The position numbers and the translations under genes are program-made. A stretch of 10,803 nt of DNA, from positions 1 through 10,803 of the forward strand of contig DAOVIO010000141.1 in assembly GCA_030673645.1 (NCBI GenBank). The letters are read 5' to 3'. The stretch is from JAGLSB01 sp023135955. GTDB taxonomy: Bacteria; Bacteroidota; Bacteroidia; Bacteroidales; GCA-2748055. A model generated the notes under the pieces. It searched no databases. It had not been told where the DNA came from and saw only the letters and a list, made by a program, of their open reading frames with translations. Shown here piece by piece: positions 1 through 5,792 of the stretch. Position 1 is the first letter of the stretch; the number at the start of each line of letters is the position of its first letter.

Positions 1-36
1 GTTGGTATCACTAAAATAGGTGATAAAATTTACTGA
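1..36 (+). CDS. Probable 3' end of an upstream gene (partial)
   Basis: The first 11 codons read VGITKIGDKIY and end in TGA at 34-36. The other two + frames hit stops within the same stretch. A hairpin begins directly after the stop and the next gene faces the opposite way, which is the arrangement expected at the end of a + strand gene. Eleven residues are too few to name a family, and chance openness of this length cannot be excluded. Confidence 0.35.
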   Translation, partial: VGITKIGDKIY

Positions 37-74
37 CCAAGCACTGTGTATATTATTTATGCACAGTGCCTTGG
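37..74. terminator. Hairpin between convergent genes
   Basis: GCACTGTG (41-48) pairs perfectly with CACAGTGC (62-69) over a 13-base AT-rich loop. The stem continues as CCAAG/CTTGG with one bulged base. It sits directly after a probable + strand stop and just beyond the stop of the - strand lipoprotein gene, so it could end transcription from both sides. The U-run expected of a classic intrinsic terminator is weak on both strands, so the role is inferred from position. Confidence 0.5.
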
Positions 75-82
75 CTATTTTG

Positions 83-223
83 TTAACAATTTACTTGCGG
101 ATTTAAGGTATTACTTGAATTGTCATCGCTTACATCTGATTTCTGTACACATGAAACTGCTGTTAAACCAAAAAAGGCCATAATTATAAGCCCCGTGAGT
201 ATTTTATTTGTTATTTTATTCAT
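83..223 (-). CDS. Small putative lipoprotein, 46 aa
   Basis: The ATG at 223 opens a 46-codon frame ending in TAA at 85-83. The N-terminus is lysine-containing (MNKITNKIL) and is followed by a hydrophobic stretch (GLIIMAFFGL) and then TAVSC. C25 fits a lipoprotein signal-peptidase site, although alanine at -3 is less usual than leucine. The remaining 21 residues are polar (VQKSDVSDDNSS...) and end in cysteine. This pattern suggests a tiny lipid-anchored envelope peptide. I recognise no family. A TATCTTTG word lies upstream on the same strand and a hairpin follows the stop, both of which favour a real gene. It runs divergently from the dehydrogenase gene. Confidence 0.5.
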   Translation of the reverse strand: MNKITNKILTGLIIMAFFGLTAVSCVQKSDVSDDNSSNTLNPQVNC

Positions 224-248
224 TTCTAAATAGTTATTAGGTTAAATT

Positions 249-274
249 CAAAGATAAGTAATTCATATTTTCAA
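249..274 (-). promoter_or_regulatory. Possible promoter of the small lipoprotein gene
   Basis: Read on the - strand, TATCTTTG (256-249) matches the Bacteroidota -7 consensus TAnnTTTG exactly. The nearest upstream TTG (274-272) is only 15 bases away, shorter than the usual 19-21, so the -33 half is doubtful. The -7 word lies about 25 bases before the ATG at 223. Confidence 0.3.
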
Positions 275-352
275 TACCTAATGATTATAAAAAATAATAA
301 GGAATTATTAATATTTATCATAATTACACATTCAAAATTTGAAACAATTAAC

Positions 353-384
353 TTTGTCATAATAATTACAAAATATTATTCTTG
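353..384 (+). promoter_or_regulatory. Promoter of the dehydrogenase gene
   Basis: TTTG (353-356) is followed after 20 bases by TATTCTTG (377-384), one mismatch from TAnnTTTG. The spacing is ideal for the Bacteroidota -33/-7 promoter. If transcription starts about five bases after the -7 word, the leader before the ATG at 396 is only about seven bases long. Confidence 0.55.
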
Positions 385-395
385 ACAAATAGGCT

Positions 396-1352
396 ATGAA
401 AGCAGTTATTTTAGATTCCGGCTATGAATCTTACGAATTCGAAAAGGAACTTTTTGGGGATAACGGAATAGAGTTATGTATTTTTCCAAGTCATGGTGGC
501 GAAAGAAGTGAGAAAATAGAATTTGCCAAAGAGGCTGATGGTATATTAGTCAGACAAACAAAAATTGATAGAGAGTTTTTAAGTTCTGCTAGAAATCTGA
601 AAGCAATTGTAAGGTACGGTGTTGGCTATGATAATATTGACCTTGCGGCCTGTACAGAATTTGGGATAAAAGTAGCCAACGTACAGGGATATGGAAATCA
701 ATCGGTATCGGATCATGCGCTTGCATTAATGTTATCATGTAGCAGAGGATTGTGGAATACCCGGAATCAATTGCTTAATCAATTTTCGACCCCTCCTATT
801 ACTGACATATTTGAGCTTCACGATAAAACGCTTGGAATCATTGGCCTGGGAAGAATTGGAAGTGAATTATGCAAAAAAGCAAGTCCTTTATTCAAAAATA
901 TTATTGCTTCGGACCCTTATAAGCCAGAATCACATTTTAAGGGCCCTGGTGCAACTAGATCGTCTTTCGATGAACTACTTCAATCAAGTCATGTAATTAG
1001 CCTAAATTGCAATCTTACAGATGAGACCAGGCATATTCTAAACCACGATGCTTTCAAGAAAATGAAGAATAAGCCTGTAATCATAAATACTTCACGGGGT
1101 GAGGTAATGGATGAAAAAGCATTGATTTTTGCTCTGGAAAATGATTCTATCCATAGTGCAGGAATTGATGTATTTGAAGATGAACCAACGAAAGAAGCTC
1201 AAATGAAAATAATCGATCATCCACGCACAATCTGCACGGGACATTATGCCTGGTACTCGGATATAGCAATATTTGAATTACAAAAACGTGGTGCAATAAA
1301 CTTGTACAATTTTCTTATTGGGAATGAAGTTAAAGACTGCTTAAACCATTAG
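396..1352 (+). CDS. D-isomer-specific 2-hydroxyacid dehydrogenase
   Basis: This 318-residue protein is a cytoplasmic NAD-dependent oxidoreductase that interconverts a 2-hydroxyacid and a 2-oxoacid. The dinucleotide fold has GLGRIG at 150-155, and D173 at the end of the second strand favours NAD over NADP. The family landmarks are in order: RYGVGYDNID (73-82), NTSRGEVMDE (231-240, with the substrate-binding arginine R234), GIDVFEDEP (256-264, carrying the catalytic glutamate) and the catalytic histidine H283 in GHYAWYSD. The HxAWYS form resembles the CtBP-like/phosphoglycerate-dehydrogenase-like branch. Length is normal (310-330). It has its own promoter and stands alone, so no pathway partner reveals the substrate. 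The family call is firm; the exact substrate is unknown. Confidence 0.9.
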   Translation: MKAVILDSGYESYEFEKELFGDNGIELCIFPSHGGERSEKIEFAKEADGILVRQTKIDREFLSSARNLKAIVRYGVGYDNIDLAACTEFGIKVANVQGYGNQSVSDHALALMLSCSRGLWNTRNQLLNQFSTPPITDIFELHDKTLGIIGLGRIGSELCKKASPLFKNIIASDPYKPESHFKGPGATRSSFDELLQSSHVISLNCNLTDETRHILNHDAFKKMKNKPVIINTSRGEVMDEKALIFALENDSIHSAGIDVFEDEPTKEAQMKIIDHPRTICTGHYAWYSDIAIFELQKRGAINLYNFLIGNEVKDCLNH

Positions 1353-1406
1353 TTATCAGCTAAATCCCATAATCACTAAAGGCTTGTGCAATGTGAAGAA
1401 ATAATC

Positions 1407-1796
1407 CTATATTTTAATTTTTTCCCTTAGGATCTGATTAAATTTCTCAACTTTTATTATTAATGGTATAACATCCTCCTCTTTAAATTCAATGTTAACT
1501 GAGTAATCACTCTCCTGCCTCCAATCAATCAGTTTTGAATAAAGTTTGCCATACTCTAATTCTATCAGGTTCGATTTTATATATAATTGAAGAAACTTAG
1601 TTTTAAGTCCATCGTGTGATTTTGTAGTTATATCTTTTTGAAAAAGCAGACCACTTATTAAATGAAATGAAGAATAGTATAATCTATTTATACATGACCT
1701 CCAGCGACGATTCTCAGCTAATAGTTGAGCATCCTGAAATAATTCATTAGACCTTTCTAGTCGATATTGTAGATATTCATCCCGGGCTCCCTTCAT
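1407..1796 (-). CDS. HEPN-domain protein, toxin of a HEPN/MNT pair
   Basis: This 129-residue all-helical protein belongs to the HEPN superfamily, UPF0332-like branch. The recognisable stretch is NRLYYSSFH (37-45), equivalent to the family's nRAYYaaFH helix, followed by TKSHDGL (58-64) and RQESDY (93-98). R38 and H45 give an Rx6H spacing, within the Rx4-6H range described for HEPN ribonucleases. It is translationally coupled to the nucleotidyltransferase gene: the upstream TGA and this ATG share one base (TGATG at 1798-1794). By analogy with characterised HEPN/MNT modules it would be the RNA-cleaving toxin, silenced by its partner. That role is inferred, because UPF0332-type members are less studied than HepT. 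Length and domain are complete. Confidence 0.8.
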   Translation of the reverse strand: MKGARDEYLQYRLERSNELFQDAQLLAENRRWRSCINRLYYSSFHLISGLLFQKDITTKSHDGLKTKFLQLYIKSNLIELEYGKLYSKLIDWRQESDYSVNIEFKEEDVIPLIIKVEKFNQILREKIKI

Positions 1797-2116
1797 CAGA
1801 GCTTAACCCCCTCTAATTTGATATTTTGATAAAATGGAGTGTAAATAAATTTCGTTTCCCAATCACCTTTGGAATATACAAAAGTTGAAATAGCTTCACC
1901 TAATTCCAATTCTAGTTGAAACATTTCATCGCGATACATCTCTTCAACTCTTCTATTATTTTTAGGCTTGTCAATTAGAATAAGTATATCCCAGTCAGAA
2001 TCTTCATTTGCCTGACCACGAGCTCTTGATCCAAATAGAATAACCTCAGCTCCCGGATCTTGATTTCTTATCCTTGAGCTTATCAATTTCGCAATATATG
2101 ATTCTTTATCTTTCAT
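1796..2116 (-). CDS. MNT-type nucleotidyltransferase, antitoxin of a HEPN/MNT pair
   Basis: This 106-residue minimal nucleotidyltransferase has the signature G29-S30-x10-D41-W-D43 (GSRARG ... SDWD), the GSx10DxD motif of antitoxins that adenylylate HEPN toxins. The region where a third carboxylate would lie (LELELGEAISTFVYS) has no obvious aspartate. The start is set at the ATG at 2116-2114. An in-frame ATG 18 bases upstream (2134) would place a perfect -7 promoter word inside the coding sequence. The C-terminus (FYQNIKLEGVKL) is typical of this small family. It is the first gene of a two-gene operon and overlaps the HEPN gene by one base. The enzyme class is clear; antitoxin activity is inferred from the pairing. 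Confidence 0.8.
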   Translation of the reverse strand: MKDKESYIAKLISSRIRNQDPGAEVILFGSRARGQANEDSDWDILILIDKPKNNRRVEEMYRDEMFQLELELGEAISTFVYSKGDWETKFIYTPFYQNIKLEGVKL

Positions 2117-2120
2117 AATA

Positions 2121-2151
2121 CAAATATACTTCATAAGTGAATATTCTGCAA
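2121..2151 (-). promoter_or_regulatory. Promoter of the HEPN/MNT operon
   Basis: On the - strand, TTG (2151-2149) is separated by exactly 20 bases from TATATTTG (2128-2121), a perfect Bacteroidota -33/-7 arrangement. Only four bases separate the -7 word from the ATG at 2116. The predicted transcription start therefore falls at or next to the A of the start codon, which gives a leaderless mRNA. Confidence 0.65.
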
Positions 2152-2249
2152 TATTGCCAAATAATCCAATTAAAGCTTAAAAAGAAGAAATAAATATAAA
2201 TAGAATTTAAGGCAATACATAACAGTAGATTGATAAGAAATGGCAAAAG

Positions 2250-2366
2250 CTATTTTTTCTTCATTTTTTCTTCGAAACCATTAATAAAAACATTTACACA
2301 ATCATCATTTGTTTTTGGATTTACTTTTTGGAATTCCTCCCAATGGGAATTTAGAAGACCTCTCAT
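2250..2366 (-). CDS. Possible small protein, 38 aa
   Basis: An ATG at 2366 opens 38 codons ending in TAG (2252-2250). The product is hydrophilic, with no signal peptide or membrane segment: it begins MRGLLNSHWEEFQKVNP and ends GFEEKMKKK. An in-frame stop lies four codons upstream of the ATG, so it is not the visible tail of a longer frame. It lies between the barrel-protein gene and the HEPN/MNT operon on the same strand, with no recognisable promoter word or ribosome site. The composition looks coding-like, but it could equally be a relic. I recognise no family. Confidence 0.3.
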   Translation of the reverse strand: MRGLLNSHWEEFQKVNPKTNDDCVNVFINGFEEKMKKK

Positions 2367-2387
2367 GGCTATTTCTTATTAAGTGTC

Positions 2388-2972
2388 TTATAAACCAAAA
2401 TTGAAAGTAATCCCTACCAATACAATATGTTCACTAAAATTTATCAGATTCCCATCATTGGCATATAAATACTTGTAAGTTCCATAAAGTCCAATTTTCC
2501 AAAATAATATCATATTTACGCCTGCTTCCATGTCAAAAAGCGTAGCTTTTATTTTCGTATCTTCTCCTTGAGGTACCCTTAATATCCCAATACCAGGACC
2601 GGCGAAGACATTTAAGTTGCTATTTCTGAAAAAGTAATTTGAATACAGACAATTAACTAATACTAAATCAGAAATTTCGTAGGACTCCGTAGGGTCGCTA
2701 CTATTTGTGTAAGCTTCATTCGAAATTGAAAGAGAAAGTGGCAATTTAGCTGGCTTAATATCAATCGCAACCTGACCTCCTCCTAATTTTCCAATTGGAG
2801 ATCGTTCATCACTAAATCCACCTTGTCCATATCTGATTGTGAAATAAACCTTTTTCTCAGAATAATCCGTAGAATCTGATTGATAGGAATCATCAATCGC
2901 ATATAACTGAGGAATCGAAACTAATATCATCAAAACAAAAGAGTTAACTACATATAACTTAGCTTCTTGCAT
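2388..2972 (-). CDS. Predicted outer-membrane beta-barrel protein
   Basis: From the ATG at 2972 the product is 194 residues. A signal peptide (MQEAKLYVVNS, then FVLMILVSIPQ) is followed by LYA and probable cleavage after A25. The mature part alternates short amphipathic strands with polar turns (VYFTIRYGQGGF, NVFAGPGIGIL, GLYGTYKYLYANDG) and ends with the strand HIVLVGITFNFGL, the usual look of small porin-like outer-membrane proteins. The frame stays open 40 codons further upstream, but that extension contains a perfect -7 promoter word and would bury the signal peptide, so I reject it. Ligand and function are unknown. It is probably transcribed alone; the next gene upstream ends 192 bases away. 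Confidence 0.6.
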   Translation of the reverse strand: MQEAKLYVVNSFVLMILVSIPQLYAIDDSYQSDSTDYSEKKVYFTIRYGQGGFSDERSPIGKLGGGQVAIDIKPAKLPLSLSISNEAYTNSSDPTESYEISDLVLVNCLYSNYFFRNSNLNVFAGPGIGILRVPQGEDTKIKATLFDMEAGVNMILFWKIGLYGTYKYLYANDGNLINFSEHIVLVGITFNFGL

Positions 2973-3010
2973 TATTGAAATTACTATATTCAATATATAA
3001 ATAATCATAA

Positions 3011-3018
3011 CAAAATTA
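3011..3018 (-). promoter_or_regulatory. Possible -7 element for the barrel-protein gene
   Basis: TAATTTTG (3018-3011 on the - strand) matches TAnnTTTG exactly and lies 38 bases before the chosen ATG at 2972, giving a leader of about 35 bases. No good TTTG is seen 19-21 bases further upstream. Confidence 0.35.
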
Positions 3019-3084
3019 CCCCCAGGATTACTTTGCTTTATGAAATATTTGAATGAAAATATAAAGGTAGGTGATATAATGAGC

Positions 3085-3106
3085 AAAGTCAATGAATAAT
3101 GACTTT
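3085..3106. repeat. Inverted repeat AAAGTCA-N8-TGACTTT
   Basis: Two perfect 7-base arms (3085-3091 and 3100-3106) flank eight AT-rich bases. The repeat lies between the hemolysin III-family gene and the barrel-protein gene. It has no T-run on the - strand, so it fits an operator as well as a weak terminator. Function unknown. Confidence 0.3.
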
Positions 3107-3164
3107 ATGGAGTGACACTTACATTAGCATTTCCTTAAAGCCTATGATTCTATATGAAATATGA

Positions 3165-3818
3165 TTACTTCCTTGGCAGAACATAAATGTAAATCGACAT
3201 AAAATGACAGAAACTACCCATTAATACGAACATGTGGAAGATGGCATGATTGAACTTTATTTTATTAAGACTAAAAAATACTGCACCAACTGTATATGCC
3301 ACTCCTCCTGCGAGAAGCCAAAGAATACCTTCGATAGCTAAATTATTTATTAATGGTTTCACTGCAAATATCATAATCCAGCCCATCAATACATACATAA
3401 TAGTTGACAGTAAATAGTATCTTCCAATAAAGAAAAATTTCAAGATAATTCCACTTACAGCTAATCCCCAAATTACACCAAAAACTACCCAACCAATTGG
3501 TCCTTTGAGGGTAACAAGGGCAAAAGGTGTGTAAGTCCCGGCAATGAGAACATAAATAGAGGCATGGTCAACTAAATTTAATCTATGCCTTACTCTTATA
3601 TTCTTTGAACTGTGAAATAATGTTGAAGCAGTATATAATACAATTAAACTAGCTCCATAAATACTAAAACTAACTATATGCCATGCGTTTCCCTGGAAAT
3701 TTGCTCTTAAAACCAACATAATTAGAGCTGCAATGCTTAATAGTATTCCAAAGGCATGTGAAACAACATTAATTTTCTCTTCAACTTCCGGATAATATTT
3801 GGGTCCTCGGAATTTCAT
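3165..3818 (-). CDS. trhA: Hemolysin III / PAQR family membrane protein (TrhA-like)
   Basis: This 217-residue integral inner-membrane protein has about seven hydrophobic segments and the family's polar landmarks: EEKINVVSHAFG (13-24), STLFHS (65-70), LVDHASIYVLIAGTYTPF (82-99) and NHAIFHMFVLMGSFCHF (190-206). S65, H69, D84 and the histidines H191, H195 and H205 match the Ser-Asp-His metal-site pattern of the PAQR/CREST superfamily. Bacterial members are called hemolysin III or TrhA and have been linked to membrane lipid homeostasis; the hemolysin name is historical. Length and motifs are complete. It starts 52 bases after the YjbQ-like gene on the same strand with no promoter word between, so the two may be co-transcribed. 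Confidence 0.88.
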   Translation of the reverse strand: MKFRGPKYYPEVEEKINVVSHAFGILLSIAALIMLVLRANFQGNAWHIVSFSIYGASLIVLYTASTLFHSSKNIRVRHRLNLVDHASIYVLIAGTYTPFALVTLKGPIGWVVFGVIWGLAVSGIILKFFFIGRYYLLSTIMYVLMGWIMIFAVKPLINNLAIEGILWLLAGGVAYTVGAVFFSLNKIKFNHAIFHMFVLMGSFCHFMSIYIYVLPRK

Positions 3819-3870
3819 AAAGTTTTGTACTATTTGTAATTATTGAGCTAAGTCTACTGATGCCAAAACA

Positions 3871-4281
3871 TCATCCATAAACTGTAACTACTACCCTCCT
3901 GCTTCCACCATGATTACGAAACTCACCAAAGTAGATTCCTTGCCAGGTACCCAGGTTAAGCCTGCCATTAGTAATAGGAAGAGTAAGCGAGCTACCAAAA
4001 AGAGCAGATTTTATATGAGCTGGCATGTCATCGGAACCTTCAAAAATATGGGTGTAAAGAGGATCGTTTTCAGGAATTAATTTATTCATAAATGATTCAA
4101 AATCTACTCTGACAGATGGATCAGCATTCTCATTTAGACACAATCCGGCCGAAGTATGCTTTATGAGGATATTTAGCATTCCTGTTTTGGGTAATTCAGG
4201 AAGGTTTTCTAATATTTCATTTGTAATTAGATGGAATCCGCGTGACCGTTGTTTTAGGGTGAATTCTTTTTGACTAATCAT
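3871..4281 (-). CDS. YjbQ-family (UPF0047) protein, secondary thiamine-phosphate synthase type
   Basis: This complete 136-residue cytoplasmic protein carries all UPF0047 landmarks: HTSAGLCLNENADP (42-55), EGSDDMPAHIKSALFG (81-96), LGTWQGIYFGEF (110-121) and the closing HGGSRRVVVTV (124-134). H42, D84-D85, H89, E120 and H124 are the conserved polar residues clustered in known structures. The family name derives from a weak thiamine-phosphate synthase activity of YjbQ; the physiological reaction is not settled. The start MISQKEF is the only ATG before the conserved core. A -7 word lies about 60 bases upstream. It is the probable first gene of a pair with the hemolysin III-type gene. Confidence 0.9.
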   Translation of the reverse strand: MISQKEFTLKQRSRGFHLITNEILENLPELPKTGMLNILIKHTSAGLCLNENADPSVRVDFESFMNKLIPENDPLYTHIFEGSDDMPAHIKSALFGSSLTLPITNGRLNLGTWQGIYFGEFRNHGGSRRVVVTVYG

Positions 4282-4344
4282 TGTGCCTCATCTTTAAGTG
4301 AACTGGTATTAAATAATAAACATAATTCCTACTAAATAGTAAAT

Positions 4345-4352
4345 CAAAGATA
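4345..4352 (-). promoter_or_regulatory. Possible -7 element for the yjbQ-like gene
   Basis: TATCTTTG (4352-4345 on the - strand) is an exact TAnnTTTG match and identical to the word before the small lipoprotein gene. It would give a leader of about 60 bases. No TTTG lies at the expected -33 position. Confidence 0.35.
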
Positions 4353-4387
4353 TATGTAAAGTAGATGAAATTAAATTTATTCTTTCA

Positions 4388-4403
4388 GGTTTCGTTTGAA
4401 ACC
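4388..4403. repeat. Hairpin GGTTTC-GTTT-GAAACC
   Basis: A perfect 6-bp stem with a 4-base loop is followed on the + strand by AATTCTTTTTTC, the form of an intrinsic terminator. No + strand gene lies upstream of it here, so its role is unexplained. Confidence 0.4.
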
Positions 4404-4451
4404 AATTCTTTTTTCATTTCAGGAATATCTAGTTTATGGTATTTCTATATT

Positions 4452-4468
4452 TAAGCCCTTCAGGCTTA
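4452..4468. repeat. Hairpin TAAGCC-CTTCA-GGCTTA
   Basis: A perfect 6-bp stem with a 5-base loop lies inside the gene-poor region, without a T-run. It resembles a short REP-like palindrome; only one copy is present in the window. Confidence 0.4.
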
Positions 4469-4589
4469 TTGGAATTACGTAGTCATACACAATTCCCCTG
4501 CTTTAAGATAATCAATTACCTAGCAGCAGAGCTATCGAGGTATAAATAGGTAAATTTATATTCTATTGGAGCAAGCTGATGGAAACCGA

Positions 4590-4606
4590 TTCCGGCATAG
4601 CCGGAA
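4590..4606. repeat. Hairpin TTCCGGC-ATA-GCCGGAA
   Basis: A perfect 7-bp GC-rich stem with a 3-base loop is conspicuous in an AT-rich background. There is no T-run on either side, so it looks like a repeat-element palindrome rather than a terminator. Confidence 0.5.
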
Positions 4607-4619
4607 GAGCTCAACGAAG

Positions 4620-4712
4620 TTAATATTTCCCAATTAGACCCCTATCTGCTTCGCGATCGGGATCAGTACTGTCTATGCTCAACAACAGTATGGAGTTAAT
4701 CAAGTTCAGCAT
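4620..4712 (-). other. Coding-like short frame, 30 codons, possible gene relic
   Basis: On the - strand an ATG at 4712 opens 30 codons to TAA (4622-4620). The product runs MLNLINSILLLSID, then STDPDREADRG, then LIGKY, and the frame stays open to a TGA at 4754-4752. The mix of a hydrophobic start and a charged DPDREAD stretch looks unlike random AT-rich DNA. However, it has no promoter word, ribosome site or recognisable family. It may be part of a dispersed repeat that happens to be open. I would not annotate it as a functional protein. Confidence 0.2.
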
Positions 4713-4815
4713 AAATTCGACAGAATAATTTTGCTTCTCAAAATTAAAGTCTCACTGATTTAAAGTAGAAATACTGTCTAACGAAAATACATTTTGTTAT
4801 GCTATATTCAAGCGA

Positions 4816-5451
4816 TCACTTATCATCCTCTGTAAACTGATGTACATTTTCAGGAATTAATGTCTGATTGTAAACTTTTTCAAAATCAGAATATAATATT
4901 TCTCCTAATATCGGTCTTAATTTCTCAAATAAATATTCTGGTTCTTTTACAAGTTTAGGGTAATGTATAAAAGTAATTGGAACAAAGTTGTTGGCCATAC
5001 TGACGAGCATATGACTTAAGTCCCTTAGTAAGATTGCTTTCTGCTTTTTTGGACTGCTGGTTCTGGTCATCCCACCAGCATATCCTCTATTAGAGGAAAA
5101 GATACGTTTGATAAGTGATTTCTTATTCCTGGCAGATTTCGAAACGAAAACTCGACTTTTTGCAGCAGCATCTATATCTCGGATTGGAATAAACGCATGG
5201 TCGATAATTATGTCAGAGCTATCTATTACGTCATTTATGTAATGGGAAATATGTGGACTTTTTACAATGTATGGTGCATCAGGTTTTCTGATATTTCTTT
5301 CCAATCCTGCACGTGCGTTTTTATCAATATTTTTCTCAATATCTTCGGCCTTATAACCAGTATCCAATCCGAGCTTAGTAAGTATTGTCATTATAAAAGT
5401 AGTTCCTGCCCTACCTGTTCCTGCAAAAATAACATGATGTCTCTTTTTCAT
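4816..5451 (-). CDS. Sulfotransferase-like P-loop protein
   Basis: From the ATG at 5451 the product is 211 residues. It opens with a strand and P-loop, HHVIFAGTGRAGTTF (5-19). GxGRxGTT is the form used by sulfotransferases to hold the 5'-phosphosulfate end of PAPS. YIVKSPH (61-67) and IPIRDIDAAAKSR (88-100) match the conserved lysine-containing strand and the 3'-phosphate-binding R...S region (R91, S99). The N-terminus could extend 9 codons from a TTG at 5478, but ATG just before the P-loop is preferred. The protein is shorter than most sulfotransferases (250-300), and the acceptor is unknown. No PAPS-synthesis or glycosyltransferase genes are adjacent. A different small P-loop kinase-like role is possible. 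Confidence 0.65.
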   Translation of the reverse strand: MKKRHHVIFAGTGRAGTTFIMTILTKLGLDTGYKAEDIEKNIDKNARAGLERNIRKPDAPYIVKSPHISHYINDVIDSSDIIIDHAFIPIRDIDAAAKSRVFVSKSARNKKSLIKRIFSSNRGYAGGMTRTSSPKKQKAILLRDLSHMLVSMANNFVPITFIHYPKLVKEPEYLFEKLRPILGEILYSDFEKVYNQTLIPENVHQFTEDDK

Positions 5452-5769
5452 TTTGTTTAATGTCGCTAATAACAACAAATAGATCCAATGTGTTTATCGG
5501 TATATATCTGTTATACACAAATAAATATATTTCTTTTCGAATTGCTTTATGGGGGCACAAAAGTATTAATTCTTTACTTTATTTTACAAAAAACATCTCA
5601 AAAATATTTTTAACCTAAAAAAACATTAGCACTACACTTTTGCTTCCGCTTTGAATCCCATTCGGTTTATTAAGAGCGTATTTGAGTTAATATTTGTTAA
5701 ATACCAGCAAATTATAGTAAGTTTTAAACAACTATCTTCCCTGGGAAACAAATACTTGGTTTTTTTATA

Positions 5770-5777
5770 TATTTTTG
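5770..5777 (+). promoter_or_regulatory. Possible -7 element for the receptor operon
   Basis: TATTTTTG is an exact TAnnTTTG match 15 bases before the ATG at 5793, predicting a leader of about 11 bases. The expected -33 TTTG is not seen 19-21 bases upstream; a TTG at 5756-5758 is too close. The rest of the 5452-5769 interval between the divergent genes shows only AT-rich sequence. Confidence 0.4.
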
Positions 5778-5792
5778 GGCTCTATTAAAACA

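Larger units (their letters stand above)
4282..4815. other. 534-base intergenic stretch with palindromes and a coding-like relic
   Basis: No intact recognisable gene is seen. The end next to the YjbQ-like gene (4282-4380) is AT-rich and holds its probable -7 word. The middle (about 4385-4700) is visibly richer in G and C than its surroundings. It contains hairpins at 4388-4403, 4452-4468 and 4590-4606, a TACTGT/ACAGTA pair (4667-4672, 4685-4690) and the word AGCTATCG (4530-4537), which recurs in the 10.15-10.23 kb repeat region. A short frame on the - strand (4712-4620) reads like coding sequence. The whole looks like a dispersed intergenic repeat or a decayed mobile element. No transposase is recognisable. 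Confidence 0.4.

Noticed and set aside
811..996. + strand frame of 61 codons inside the dehydrogenase gene
   Set aside because: It is an alternate frame of a gene with all family motifs intact.
4388..4403. Intrinsic terminator for a + strand gene
   Set aside because: The hairpin plus T-run looks right, but no + strand gene precedes it; all genes in the preceding 2.8 kb are on the - strand. Listed only as a repeat.
4385..4712. tRNA or rRNA gene in the GC-richer island
   Set aside because: The hairpins do not assemble into a cloverleaf, no T-loop or acceptor stem is visible, and no rRNA core sequence is recognised.
5197..5460. + strand frame of 87 codons
   Set aside because: It lies entirely opposite the sulfotransferase-like gene, and its Cys/Tyr-rich composition is typical of antisense frames.
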